Part shown: positions 24,501-35,600 of the stretch, in pieces
How the letters are laid out: every line of letters starts with the position of its first letter
Numbering within the stretch: position 1 is the stretch's first letter
Assembly: GCA_019096065.1 (NCBI GenBank)
Contig: JAGUCH010000006.1
Span: 6,282,001-6,346,000 of the forward strand
Direction of reading: 5' to 3'
Length of the DNA: 64,000 nucleotides
Source: Paracyclopina nana
Taxonomy: Eukaryota; Arthropoda; Copepoda; Cyclopoida; Cyclopettidae
The notes under the pieces: generated by a model
The model's input: the letters and a program-made list of their open reading frames with translations, nothing else
Told to the model about the DNA's origin: nothing
Database searches by the model: none
Translations under genes and position numbers: made by a program

Positions 24501-26607
24501 TCCGATTTTAAAACTGTTTATACCTATGGAATCCTGAGACTCAGCAGATCATTTTTTCATTTCATAGCAAACTTGATAAGTCAACTTTTACTGGCTCTAC
24601 TTCTTAACGAAAAGCCCTATGTACTACGTAGTACATAAGGCTGCGTTTCATCCGTCTATTCAATGTCAAAATTCGAAAAATGCTCCGATTTTGGAACTCT
24701 TTACAGTTTTGGAAATGGGAGGCCAAACTGAACACTTTTTGCTACATTGTAAACAAGATATCTCAGCTCCTTGTCTCTGTAAAACTCAGCAGTTAGGCCG
24801 CTATTAAGCTGTAAACTTTGGCGCGCGATATCTCCGGTTCTAGACCAGATATCTGGCCCAAATTTGATTCTATGAAGTCAGGGCAACCTTCTCTACAAAG
24901 TTTATTAGCAGTCCAAGTCCGCATTTGAACTTTAATTCGATCGGCGAAAACTTGACGCGAACCGTTTTTCGCGGAAATTTCCACTTTAGAAAGCTATAAA
25001 GTCCTCAAATACTTGAAAAAGTCCAAGAAAACAATAAGTAGAAGACTTGGCACTAAGAATCGCCGCATTTCGAGTAGTTTTAGGCCCCAAAATAGGCCAA
25101 ATTCGGGCCCAAAATGAAAAGTAAACAAAGCTTCTATATAATAAACTTCGGGGAGCTATATCTCAACAACGGAGAGTCTCAGCTCACTTCTTTTTGCGGC
25201 TATGAATTCGTCTTGACATTCTCTATCACTTTTACAAGTACTCAAAGTGTCTCAGCGCATTTTCATTTACGAAGTTCTGTACTGCTGAGCGCTCAGCGCT
25301 ATCTCCGCTTGTATTTATCCGATTTTAAAACTGTTTATATTTTTGGAATCCAGAGACTCAGCAGAAATTACTTTTACTTAATAGCTAAATGGATATCTCC
25401 ACTTTTGCGCCCGCTACTTCTTAACAAAAAGCTCTATATACTACGTAGTACATAGCCCTGTACTTAAAACTCGTTAAGCATGCGAAAATTCGAAAAATGC
25501 TCCGATTTTGGAACTATTTACAGTTTTGGAAATGGGAGATCAAATGGAACACTTTTTGCTTCATAGTAAACAAGATATCTCAGCTCCTTGTCTCCGTAAA
25601 TCTCAGCAGACGGATGCTAAAAAGCGCTAAACTTTGGCGCGCGATATCTCTGGTTCTAGACCAGATATCTGGCTCCAATTTGATACTGCGAAGTCAGGGC
25701 CATCTCCTCTATAGCCCCTGCCGTTGAGGGTAAATAGCGCCCCCTATTGTGAAAATAGAGCTAGTATCAACGCAGCGGCGTAGCAAAGGGAATTAAGGAT
25801 TTTTGAGTTTTTCTTGAGACCTATGGAGTATTTTTGTAAATGATTAAAGTAAACTCATTAGTATTTTTATCAACAACAATTTTGGTAAAAAATCTCTGTT
25901 TGTGCATGGCATATTCACCCAAGAACTCAATATCAATTGGAACTATGCTTTTGGCAAAAAGAAAATTCTCTGAAAACACTAACATTTTGCAAATGTCTTC
26001 AAATGACAGCTCATGTTTTGGTTTTATGCTGCAATATCATCAGTTTTTTTATGAAAGCAAATGAAAAAGGTGCTGCATTCAGAGGCCTAAGATCAGCGGA
26101 GGAATTTTCAGAAACGCAGGAAATGAGCTCCCTCTATATTTTCTTACACTCAAATGCAAGGCTTATAAACTGTATTAGTATTCAAAGACCGTATACCAAA
26201 TTTTGCTAAGTCGCCCAAAATTTGACTGGAATTAGAATTACTACTTTCCCCTCACTTTCAGCCCCCAAAACAGGCCAAATTCGGGCTAAAATAAAAAAGT
26301 AAGCAAAGTCTGTAGTAGTAAACTTCGATGCGCGATGTCTTAGGCCATGCTCAATTGCATTATTACCAGCAAAATAACGTGCAATATTATGCTGAAATTT
26401 GCAAATATTTGGCATTTGTAAAATCATTTTTCAGATTTTGACTTCGGAATCGGGCTATTGGTACCATAAGCCATCCTACACCAATATAAAAATTCTCAGT
26501 TTTTTAGTATTTCTCTCCAATATTTTGCCAAAATAACGGCCATAATAAGCAGGTGAACCCGCCCTTAACAACGGAGCGTCTCAGCAGACTTCTTCCCCAG
26601 AAGGAGA
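21555..26607. repeat. TCAGC-rich centre of the foldback element with internal duplication
   Basis: Landmarks recur about 2,155 bp apart: CTCAGCAGCCGAGTTATTC (21823 and 23977), ATGTACTACGTAGTACAT (22463 and 24619), GGCGCGCGATATCTC (22667 and 24820). A third, partial copy lies at about 25,090-25,710 and 26,200-26,340. A ~24-bp motif around TCTCAGCAACGGAGCGTCTC occurs about nine times at irregular spacing. The stretches 25,712-26,195 and 26,345-26,565 differ from the other copies and look like later insertions. No ORF over 172 codons and no recognisable protein was found. Confidence 0.75.
23701..23858. mobile_element. 158-bp palindromic MITE nested in the foldback element
   Basis: Arms of about 63 bp begin GGGCGTTCTCATATTG and end CAATATGAGAACGCCC, around a ~30-bp loop. 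The paralogous copy at about 21,715 lacks it, which gives an empty site for comparison. The target duplication is unclear. Confidence 0.7.
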
Positions 26608-28475
26608 GGAGCAGTCTCTCAGAAAATATCATAAAATAAGAAATGAAAGGGACATCAAGGACTACTTGCATATCATATTTCAGCTCTCTAACTAAAGATT
26701 TAGAGTTGCTGAGTCGGTCATTTACTTTGCTGAGACTCTGTCAAAATGATGTTTGATTTATTTGCAACAACTTTTGCTTCAATGACTTTGCTGCATCTTG
26801 TCATTTTGCATTGCTGAGTCAGTTTATTTACTTTGCTGAGACTCTGTCAAAATGATGTTTGATTTATTTGCAACAACATTTGCTTCAATAACTTTGCTCT
26901 ATCTTGTCATTTTGGATTGCTGAGTCACTTGGCAGAGATGCTGAGACTTGGTATATTTGCGTATTTTGGGGTGATGAGCAACTTTTGCTAAATAAGTTTC
27001 TTGATATCTCTCATCGTTTCCGAGATATAAAGTGCTGAGAAAGTGACTCAGCAGTTTTGAAATCAGCTAACTGTGCTGAGTTGGCTCCATAAAGGACTCA
27101 GCTGTAACTCAAAAGTCAGTTTTGTGTTTGCTCCGAGTGAAAATATGCAAAAAAAACGGGGTCCAACATCTAGATGGCCCCCCCAAACGGGGTCAAAATC
27201 GGGGTCAGGGGGCCTTAGTTAGGATCAATGTAAGGTATAGTGGGTCAATAATGTGCTCAGTAGCTTAGTTTTGGGTTTTATAGTGGGGACTGGGCCCAAA
27301 ATTGGGGTCAAAATCGGGGTCCTAGGCCCCCCCAGAAATAGTCAAAAAAGTCCAAATAGTCCAAAAAGTCCTACTAGTTTGAAAAGGCAGAAAAGTCAAA
27401 AAAGTCAAAAAAGTCCAAATAGTCCAAAAAGTCCTGCTAGTTTGAAAAGGCAGAAAAGTCTTAAAACCAAAAAGTCCAAATAGTCCAAAAAGTCCAAATA
27501 GTCCAAAAAGTCCTGCTAGTTTGAAAAGGCAGAAAAGTCTTAAAACCAAAAAGTCCAAATAGTCCAAAAAGTCCAGAAAGTCCCTAAAGTTTGAAAAGTC
27601 AGAAAAGTCAAAATAGTCAAAAAAGTCCAAAAAGTCCAAATAGTCCAAATAGTCCAAAAAGTCCAAATAGTCCTACTAGTTCGAAAAGGCAGAAAAGTCA
27701 AAATAGTCAAAAAAGTCCAAATAGTCCAAAAAGTCCTGCTAGTTTGAAAAGGCAGAAAAGTCTTAAAACCAAAAAGTCCAAATAGTCCAAAAAGTCCAAA
27801 AAGTCCAGAAAGTCCCTAAAGTTTGAAAAGTCAGAAAAGTCAAAATAGTCAATAAAGTCCAAATAGTCCAAAAAGTCCAAATAGTCCAAAAAGTCCAAAT
27901 AGTCCAAAAAGTCCTACTAGTTTGAAAAGGCAGAAAAGTCAAAAAAGTCCAAATAGTCCAAAAAGTCCTGCTAGTTTGAAAAGGCAGAAAAGTCTAAAAA
28001 CCAAAAAGTCCAAATAGTCCAAAAAGTCCAAAAAGTCCAGAAAGTCCCTAAAGTTTGAAAAGTCAGAAAAGTCAAAATAGTCAAAAAAGTCCAAATAGTC
28101 CAAAAAGTCCAAATAGTCCAAAAAGTCCTTCAAGTCCTTTAAGTTTGAAAAGGCAGAAAAGTACAAAAAGTCTAAAAAGTCCAAATAGTCCAAAAAGTCC
28201 TGCTAGTTTGAAAAGGCAGAAAAGCCTAAAGACCAAAAAGTCCAAATAGTCCAAAAAGTCCAGAAAGTCCCAAAAGTTTGAAAAGTCAGAAAAGTTGAAA
28301 TAGTCAAAAAAGTCCAAATAGTCCAAAAAGTCGTACTTCTTTGAAAAGGCAGAAAAGTCAAAATAGTCCATAAAGTCCAAATAGTCAAAAAAGCCTATGA
28401 ATAAATAATTTGAAGCATCTACGTTTTTTGAGAAAAACTGTGAAATCCATGTAGCTGAGTACCAACTGAATACCC
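26608..28475 (-). repeat. Right terminal inverted repeat
   Basis: Reverse complement of 19672-21554, ending GAATACCC at 28475. The outer ~70 bp, the CCCCGATTTTGACCCC block and the TCAGC block are near-identical to the left arm. Confidence 0.85.
27335..28399 (-). repeat. 9-bp satellite in the right arm
   Basis: The inverted counterpart of 19743-20826 (AAAAAGTCC and AAATAGTCC units on the plus strand). The number and order of units differ from the left arm. Confidence 0.9.
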
Positions 28476-28481
28476 TGCTGG
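28476..28481. repeat. Right target-site duplication of the foldback element
   Basis: TGCTGG, matching 19666-19671. Confidence 0.6.
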
Positions 28482-29648
28482 GGAGCAACTGCTGCTAAAA
28501 AATGAGCGCGATGCTCATGATCAATACTGATATGAAGCATGTATCTGCCAATTGGCCTCAACTATGACCAATTTTTAAGAAAATCATACCAAAATAATCA
28601 CTGTAACTCAAGGATCTTTTTTTATCAAATTGAATATCTTTGAATTAAGAGAATTCTCAAAATTATTTTCAAGCTTTTTTTGTTTATGTTTGATGACGTC
28701 ACATCTGCAAATGCTTTTACCGCCATCTGTTGCAGGCCTTTTAACTAAAATGTTGAGTTTGACGGCGATCGTAATTGAGCCCAATTTGTCAGGGTTTTTC
28801 AAAATTGATGCCCCCGGGGAGGCAATTTTTGTAGGATTGCACTGAATCATGTTAACCAGCTTTAAAAATTACGAACTTGAAACAATCGCAAATGAGGCAA
28901 TTAACGAGAGAGATATATTAGAATGGATAATACCGCGATGATCGCTTGCATTAAGGGATTCGTCTTTTCGTCGCTCTTTCCTAGGATCCTATTATAATGA
29001 TGGGAAGACGAATTCCATTACGAAGCACCCAAAACATGCCTAGATGTCCTTGAATGGATATTCATCAAAAATGCAAATAAGCTCGACATGGTTCGGCAAT
29101 TGAGTCTCATGGATGTGGCCTCAGTTATTATTACTTATTTAAAAACTTGTTCGCATTGAAGCTGAGATATGCAACCTTTTCAAGGAAATGTGCTCTGTCC
29201 AGGAATGACTTTTAGGCTAATTTAAAAGTGTATCAATTATTTGTTGTGAGGATTATCCCTTTGCGAGTACTGCATTTTGGAACTGTTCCAAAACTATGAC
29301 AGGCCCTAACCTTGCCATCAAGGAAGCCAAACCCATTAACAACGAGATCAATAACAGAAGCGAAGAGATCGAATCTGTCGTTATTAGTAATTCTCATAAA
29401 CCTCCATTCATTCCAGTGCCTCGGACAAGCAAAAATTCCAATATGTCGATGCTGTATAAGGGTGGCGTGCATGCGCGCTCGCCCCCAACGACAAGCTGAG
29501 AGGCTGAGTCAAAAACTCAAAACTAAGCTCTTTTTTACAACAAAAGCCGACAGCAGAAACTAGTTTTAGAGCCTGACCACAACAATTCAACTATTAACGA
29601 TACAACTTCTCCATGTGACCAAAAGTTTAGGCAATCGCCAGCAACGAA
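28482..29648. other. Intergenic DNA left of the SLC49A4-like gene
   Basis: About 1.2 kb without a recognisable gene. The last few hundred bases must include the promoter and leader of the transporter gene. No further repeat is apparent. Confidence 0.4.
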
Positions 29649-32600
29649 ATGTCGGGCATCGACACTGAGCCCATTCTAAGCAGAAGGTCATCAGCTGATT
29701 CGGACCGGCAGGTCCACGTGCAAGTCTACGCCAAAAGATGGTACATTTTGACCGTTTTCTCCATCATGGGAATTCTGCAGGTAACGGCTATTTTCGTGAC
29801 ATCCAATTTGCGTGGACTAATGTCGGAAATTTGCAGGGGATGATTTGGAACAGTTTTGGCCCCATTTCTGCCTCAGTTTTGGCAGCATTTTGCCCAGACT
29901 GGAGCAACGCTACGCTAGCTTTACTTGGCAATTGGGGCAACATCATGTACATTTTGCCCTTGGTGCCCGTTTTGTGGCTTATGGAAACCAAAGGTCTGAG
30001 AAAAGCCATGGTTTTCATCAGTATCATCATGCTGGTTGGCACCTCGCTTAGATGTTTACCGTTGGGCATACAGGTTTTCACCTGGTGAGTTTATCGACTG
30101 TTTTGATGGCGGGTCGGATTTAGAGCCCCAGCCTTCTTTCAGGATGTGCCACATTTGCGCCATTTTGAATGGTGTTGCAGGAATTGTGATATTCTCTGCC
30201 CCTTCGGCCCTTTCTGCAGCTTGGTTTCCGCCCCACGAGAGGACCACGGCTACGGGCATAGCTCTGGTTTTCAACAATCTGGGAAATGCTGCCAGCTTTT
30301 TGGCTGCTCCAGCCATTGTGCCAGACCCTACAGCTAATGGACAAGAGGCTCATAGTAATGCCACTTTGCTCGATAATTCTACCACTTGCCATGTTTTGCC
30401 TCCAGAAGAGTTCTTTGTGATAAAAAGCAGACTGGCTATTCTCATGTACCTTGGTAAGCATGCTCGATTTCAAAAAAATCCATTGCCACCATCATATATG
30501 GCACTTTTTTTACAGAGGCCGCTTTGGTGTTTGGCTGTTTTCTCGCCATTTTGGTGCATTTCCCCTCAAAGCCTCAACACCCGCCTAGCTTGTCTTCATC
30601 TATGGACCGCATGGCTTTCCTTCCAGGACTGAAGCGAATAGCTAGCAACAAAAAGGCCATTTGTCTGACTTTGTCCTACAGCCTATTCAATGGAGTTATC
30701 GCATCTTGGTATTCGGTCATGAACATCACTTTCAGCCCCTTGCCTATTGGCGAAAAGTCCGATGCTGACCAAATCATTGGCTACATTGGCATATTTTCCA
30801 TTATGGCCAACTGTGTGACCTCGATCCTCGTCTCAAGAATTGTTGACAGCCTTCGAGGCAAGATGAAGGCCACTTTATGCGTCATAATGGTAGCGGGGAC
30901 ATCATGTTGGATTTGGCTGTCGCTGATTTGCCTCAGAATCATTCCGTTCTCCCTAGGTACTCATTCATCTTGTATGGTATATTCCAGGAAGATATGGTGT
31001 GCGACGGTCACACCCTCTGAAGCCTAGGATGGTTAGCATCGGCTTCATGGTCGCGGTACCGTTCGCAGCCTCCGGGTGCTGGCCGGATGTCTACCCGCCT
31101 TGGACCCAAAGCCGCAGCCTCGGTGCTCCAACTCTGGCGAGATACATCACATGGCAAGCTTCAGTGCTGTAGACCTGTGATTGGGCCTCCTATCCAAGTC
31201 CTCAGCGGCCTTAACAGCCTCAGGTTAGGATGCATAACTGCCCAGGAAACCTCTATACAAGTTATGGTCGAACAAAATCCAACAAGGTTGTCTTATTCAC
31301 TCGGCTTTTAACACCACACAAATTAATGGCAGCAAATACAAAGAAATAAGTACTGCAGTAAATATTCTTGTGGCCATCTTCTTCATGCCTCAGCACACTT
31401 TGGAGAACTTTGGTGGGACAATAGCAGGGCAGAGCTCACTCAATGGGCCATGTGCACTTGGTCCATGTCTTGTTTCTCTGAAGTCCCCCCTCGAACTCCC
31501 CGAGTCTTCTCCTTCTTCTCCACTCGATGCATCGCAGCAAGTTCCATCAGCTTCCATCTGCTTCTCTCCGTTATCATGCAGCTGCAGGTCCTCTCTATGT
31601 AGCAGCTAGCAACTCCTCCACACAATGGCTAGCAACTTCTCCACTCAAGGTCAGGTGAATTGCCATAGGTAAGGCTCAACGCATAGGTAGTAGCAGCAGC
31701 AGCAGCAACAATCAGAGAGTTGGAGGAGATGAAAAGGTGTTTTTTGAGAAGGGAGGTTTTGTGATTTTGAGATAGTGATGTAGCGGTGAATGGGCAACCT
31801 TCCGGACTTCTGGCGGCTCCACGGGCTCCACGGTTTCCACAGGTTCCACTGGAGGGGTCCAATCAAGTCCTATTCTGGTCGTAACGTGCACCAGAGACAT
31901 GATGTACTTATTGCCCATCATTCCCCGGCCCTAACTTTTTCAGCTTTTGAAATAGTTTTTAAGCTCTAAAAATATAAAAAAGGTGTCATTGATCGCTTAC
32001 ATCACATTAAGGTTGATACAGTTATTATACTAACGTCGCGCCTCCCAGGCCCCTCATTCGCACAGTAAGGCGCTGATTTTGGTCAGCATCTTTCTTGCGA
32101 TCTCCTCTATTGTAGCGAAGCCGTGGGCGGGACGTATTAGGTCTCACATAGCCTCCATCATCATAACATCGGCTGCATACTCGCCGCCTTTTCCAAATCA
32201 ATATGCCCATACACGTGAATCCCAGTGCTGCAGACAATAGGCTCACCGTCAGGATTATTTCCCAATTATTGAATAAACCTCCAAGTTCATCTTCAGGGAA
32301 TTTTGTAAAGAACTTCACCATATCACTTTCCCAAGGAGAGTCCTCGTATCCAGTACTTTGAGTTCCAAGGGAAACCTTACAATTGCTAAGGATCTGATAG
32401 GATCCTGGTTCCAATACCACCGAGTTCTTGAAGTCATTTAAACAAGTCCTATTAATCATTGCACTTGAGACCAAATTTAAGAACCCTTTATAATTAGCAC
32501 ATCCCACATCAGTGAGCGTGTTAGTTTTAAGTGGCTCTAATTCACAGGCGTCAAAAGGGTCACCCAGAGCTAGCCCTAAAAGTACTTTAGCACAGTGCTG

Positions 32601-35600
32601 GACTCCTTCTGTCAAGTCAAAGTCCTTGTTTTCACACACGGTTAAATTATGGTCATGAACGAAGCAATCACTATAGATGGGTATTTCCCGAGACACAAAC
32701 ACTAGATCATTTCGGCGGGTCAAATACCTATCATGCAGTAAGAATCCGTTTTTGCTTCGTGACACAATATGATATGTGACCTCAGGGGTAGGGTCCATTT
32801 CTTTATACCCAACTATTCCCTGAGTGACAAAGTCTCCACTCTGCTCAGTGTTCGCCAAAGGTTCATAAACATTAGTAATGGTGGCCGCATTTCTGTCACT
32901 ATTATGCGCCAGAGTTGGTAAGCTGAACCGTGTGCCTGCCTGCCCAAAATTTCTGGCAAATTGCACAACTGTGTCAGCATATGACAATACTTGCTGCAGA
33001 TCATTTGGTAATAATCCAGACTTCAAAAATACCTTGCTAAAACCTTTCAGTAGTCGAAAGGCCAAAGAAACTTTCGGTGGTACTCTCAGTGGAGTGGTAT
33101 TTGCTATCATGCCATCGGTGAATTTTGTCGATTTACCTGATTCTGCTAGGGCCATCACGGCGTTGTAGGCCTTTTCAAGGAAGCTTTTCCTCCCAGACAA
33201 TTCAGATTTGACAAAGTCCTTATGGGTGATGACAAAGTCATTTTGAACACATATTGTTGCCTTCCCATCACTGTGTGGTGCATGGGCTTTAACTGACGTC
33301 ATGGTCCTCGGCCCTTGTCCCACAGTGAAATACCCCGTGATACACGGGTAACCTGCAATTATCTCATCATCCGGTTTTTTCTCATACCCCACTTGAGGAA
33401 ATGTGGTTTTCCCATCCAAGGACATAGGTACCTCATTGACGATCCGAAACTTTACACATAAAGTTACCTTAGTGGCAAGAGGGCTTTCCTTTGCCGTATA
33501 ACGTAATAGTTCTAGAAAAACGTCCATGTCTTCATAAGTTTTAGGGGCAAATGGTACAAACCCTTGACGTTTGGAACAAGCTTTGTCGATGGTGTTAGGG
33601 GTACTCTCTTCTCCAACTGCCAACATATTCCCAATATGGACCAAGTCCTCCTTGTCCTTAACTTCTTTTACCACGGTGTCAATATTATTCAGGACGCCAA
33701 TTGTTGATTGCAAAAGGCCACTGTAATCCTTCGTATCTAACACCATAGCCTTTTTCACCATTCTAGGATGATGGACCACTCTAACTGGAACTAGGGCATG
33801 TCCGGAATGGCAAAGTGCCTCATCCAGTACGAACTGAGTATTTGGGTAGTTGGACAGGCCCCAAGTGCCAGATCCCAAAAGGGTGAGTATGAAGGCCAAT
33901 TCAAACGACATCTTACCAGCACAAACTCTGATCAGAAACTATTTGGGCCCCAAGACCGCTAACTTTCCTTATAAACCCAGACAAGTATGGGCACGCCACC
34001 TCACTATGTCTAGACATTCTTTGCTTTTTTCCATTGGTTTTTTATTATCATAGCATGTCGACATGTATGGTAAAAAGTTAAGAGTATTGGCCCACAACCA
34101 AGTATTTTATCAATATGTACAATTCGATTCTGAAGGGTAATTTCATTTTTTAGAACTGCCCGACAAATCCATTAATCGCCTCAGTGAATACCTTGATGTC
34201 GCTGGGGGTCATTTCCTCCATTTTAGCCTGGAGGAGATAGTTCACACGCTCCTTATTCTTATCGACTTTGGAGCGCTTAGCGTGCAAAATGTCTGGTCCA
34301 TTCGTTCCTGCGCCAAAAGGGCGCCCGCGCGCTACATCGGCGTACAGTCTAGGTCCTCGCCTTGGTTTTTGTTGCCAAGACTTCTCCACAAACGCGGCTA
34401 GTTTTTGGGGCCTGGCCCCGGCTGTGTACCTCACGCATTGCGGATATGTCCCAATGGCTCGATCGACAAACTGGGCTACCATGGTAGGCAGGAGTGCGGT
34501 CATATCGATCTTCACGTCCAATTTTCGTGGTGCTTGAGCCACGCCATTGTTAAGGCAGGACGGCGGTCCCACATACAGTTGCACGTAAGGCGACGTCAAA
34601 TCATGGAACATCCGCGGATCCCAAAATGATGAGTCCAATGTTGGCATGATCTGAATGCAGCCTCGCTTGGTATAATGTTTGGAGACTACTACAGGGAGTT
34701 GAGCTCCACCCTGTCCACGGATTCCATGCACATAATACCCAACAGCTGTTGGGCTCTGGACGGCAGACCAACTCCTGACATTGGCCAACTTATGGACATT
34801 CTCGTCATATTCCATCTTGTCAGGCAAGTTGTAGACTGGTAGATTGTCTAGCATCGGAAATATAACAAGAAAATCGGGAATCTCCCCTCCTTTACTCACT
34901 GGCTCGATAATCAATTCAATGCAGTCAAAGTTTTTCACCTTCAATGGCCTACGAGGCTCGGTCCGTTCATAGGGTTCTCCATTTATCCTAATCGTCAGGT
35001 CAAAAGGCACCTCCTTTCCAACAGTCATGACCTCTTTCGTAGCTATCTTCAACAGGCTTGCATCATAATGCTGCTGTATAGTAGCTCTGGTCCGGCTCGC
35101 CTCCCTCGCATAGGCCTGTAGACCCTCCATGTGGGGAGGCCTGATCAAATCCTCAAATGGCAATGGGTACCCCAAACTGGAGGATACCCTTTCCAATGGG
35201 ACCTCGAGGGGTTCCTCTTGGTCCTGGTGCCTAGTCGTCTGATTCTGGGCTTGGTTCTCAATATTGACAGCAGGCATGTTGCGATCCATAACTGGCTCAT
35301 CATCCTTTAGGAGCTCACTAACCTCTTGTTCGTTGAACTCTCCAGTCTTATCAGTCTCCATCATAGAGACCAATGCAGATTCTCCTTCCATGGATTCGGT
35401 GATCAGAGACATCCTTAGATTATCGAGGCTATTCAAGCTATCGCTCATTTCCAGACTGTTGCTGTAAGGCCGTAACCTGCCCTTTTTATACACATCTTTA
35501 CAGGTATGCCCCACACTCTCGGGCATTTAAATGCGTGGGTTGTCCCTTTTTAAAAAACCCAAGGTCATTTTTTGTCTAGGTAAAAAAGAACAAGTTAACA

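Larger units (their letters stand above)
19672..28475. mobile_element. 8.8-kb foldback-type DNA element with long inverted repeats
   Basis: The two ends are inverted copies beginning GGGTATTCAGTTGGTACTCAG. The left arm runs 19672-21554 and the right arm 26608-28475, and a 6-bp TGCTGG duplication flanks the whole. Each arm has the same order: unique end (~70 bp), 9-bp satellite (~1.1 kb), a CCCCGATTTTGACCCC-rich block, then TCAGC-rich sequence. The centre (~5 kb) is not inverted. Long arms built of short tandem repeats are the hallmark of Foldback elements. I find no transposase, helicase or viral gene, so it is presumably non-autonomous. Polinton elements also make 6-bp duplications, but none of their genes is here. 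Confidence 0.8.

Noticed and set aside
19672-28475. The palindromic element as a Polinton/Maverick
   Set aside because: The 6-bp duplication and long arms fit, but there is no polymerase, integrase, protease, ATPase or capsid gene, and the ends do not begin AG.
31087-31311. Matching 74- and 79-codon plus-strand ORFs in both LTRs
   Set aside because: They are equal only because the LTRs are equal, run against the element, and show no protein-like features.
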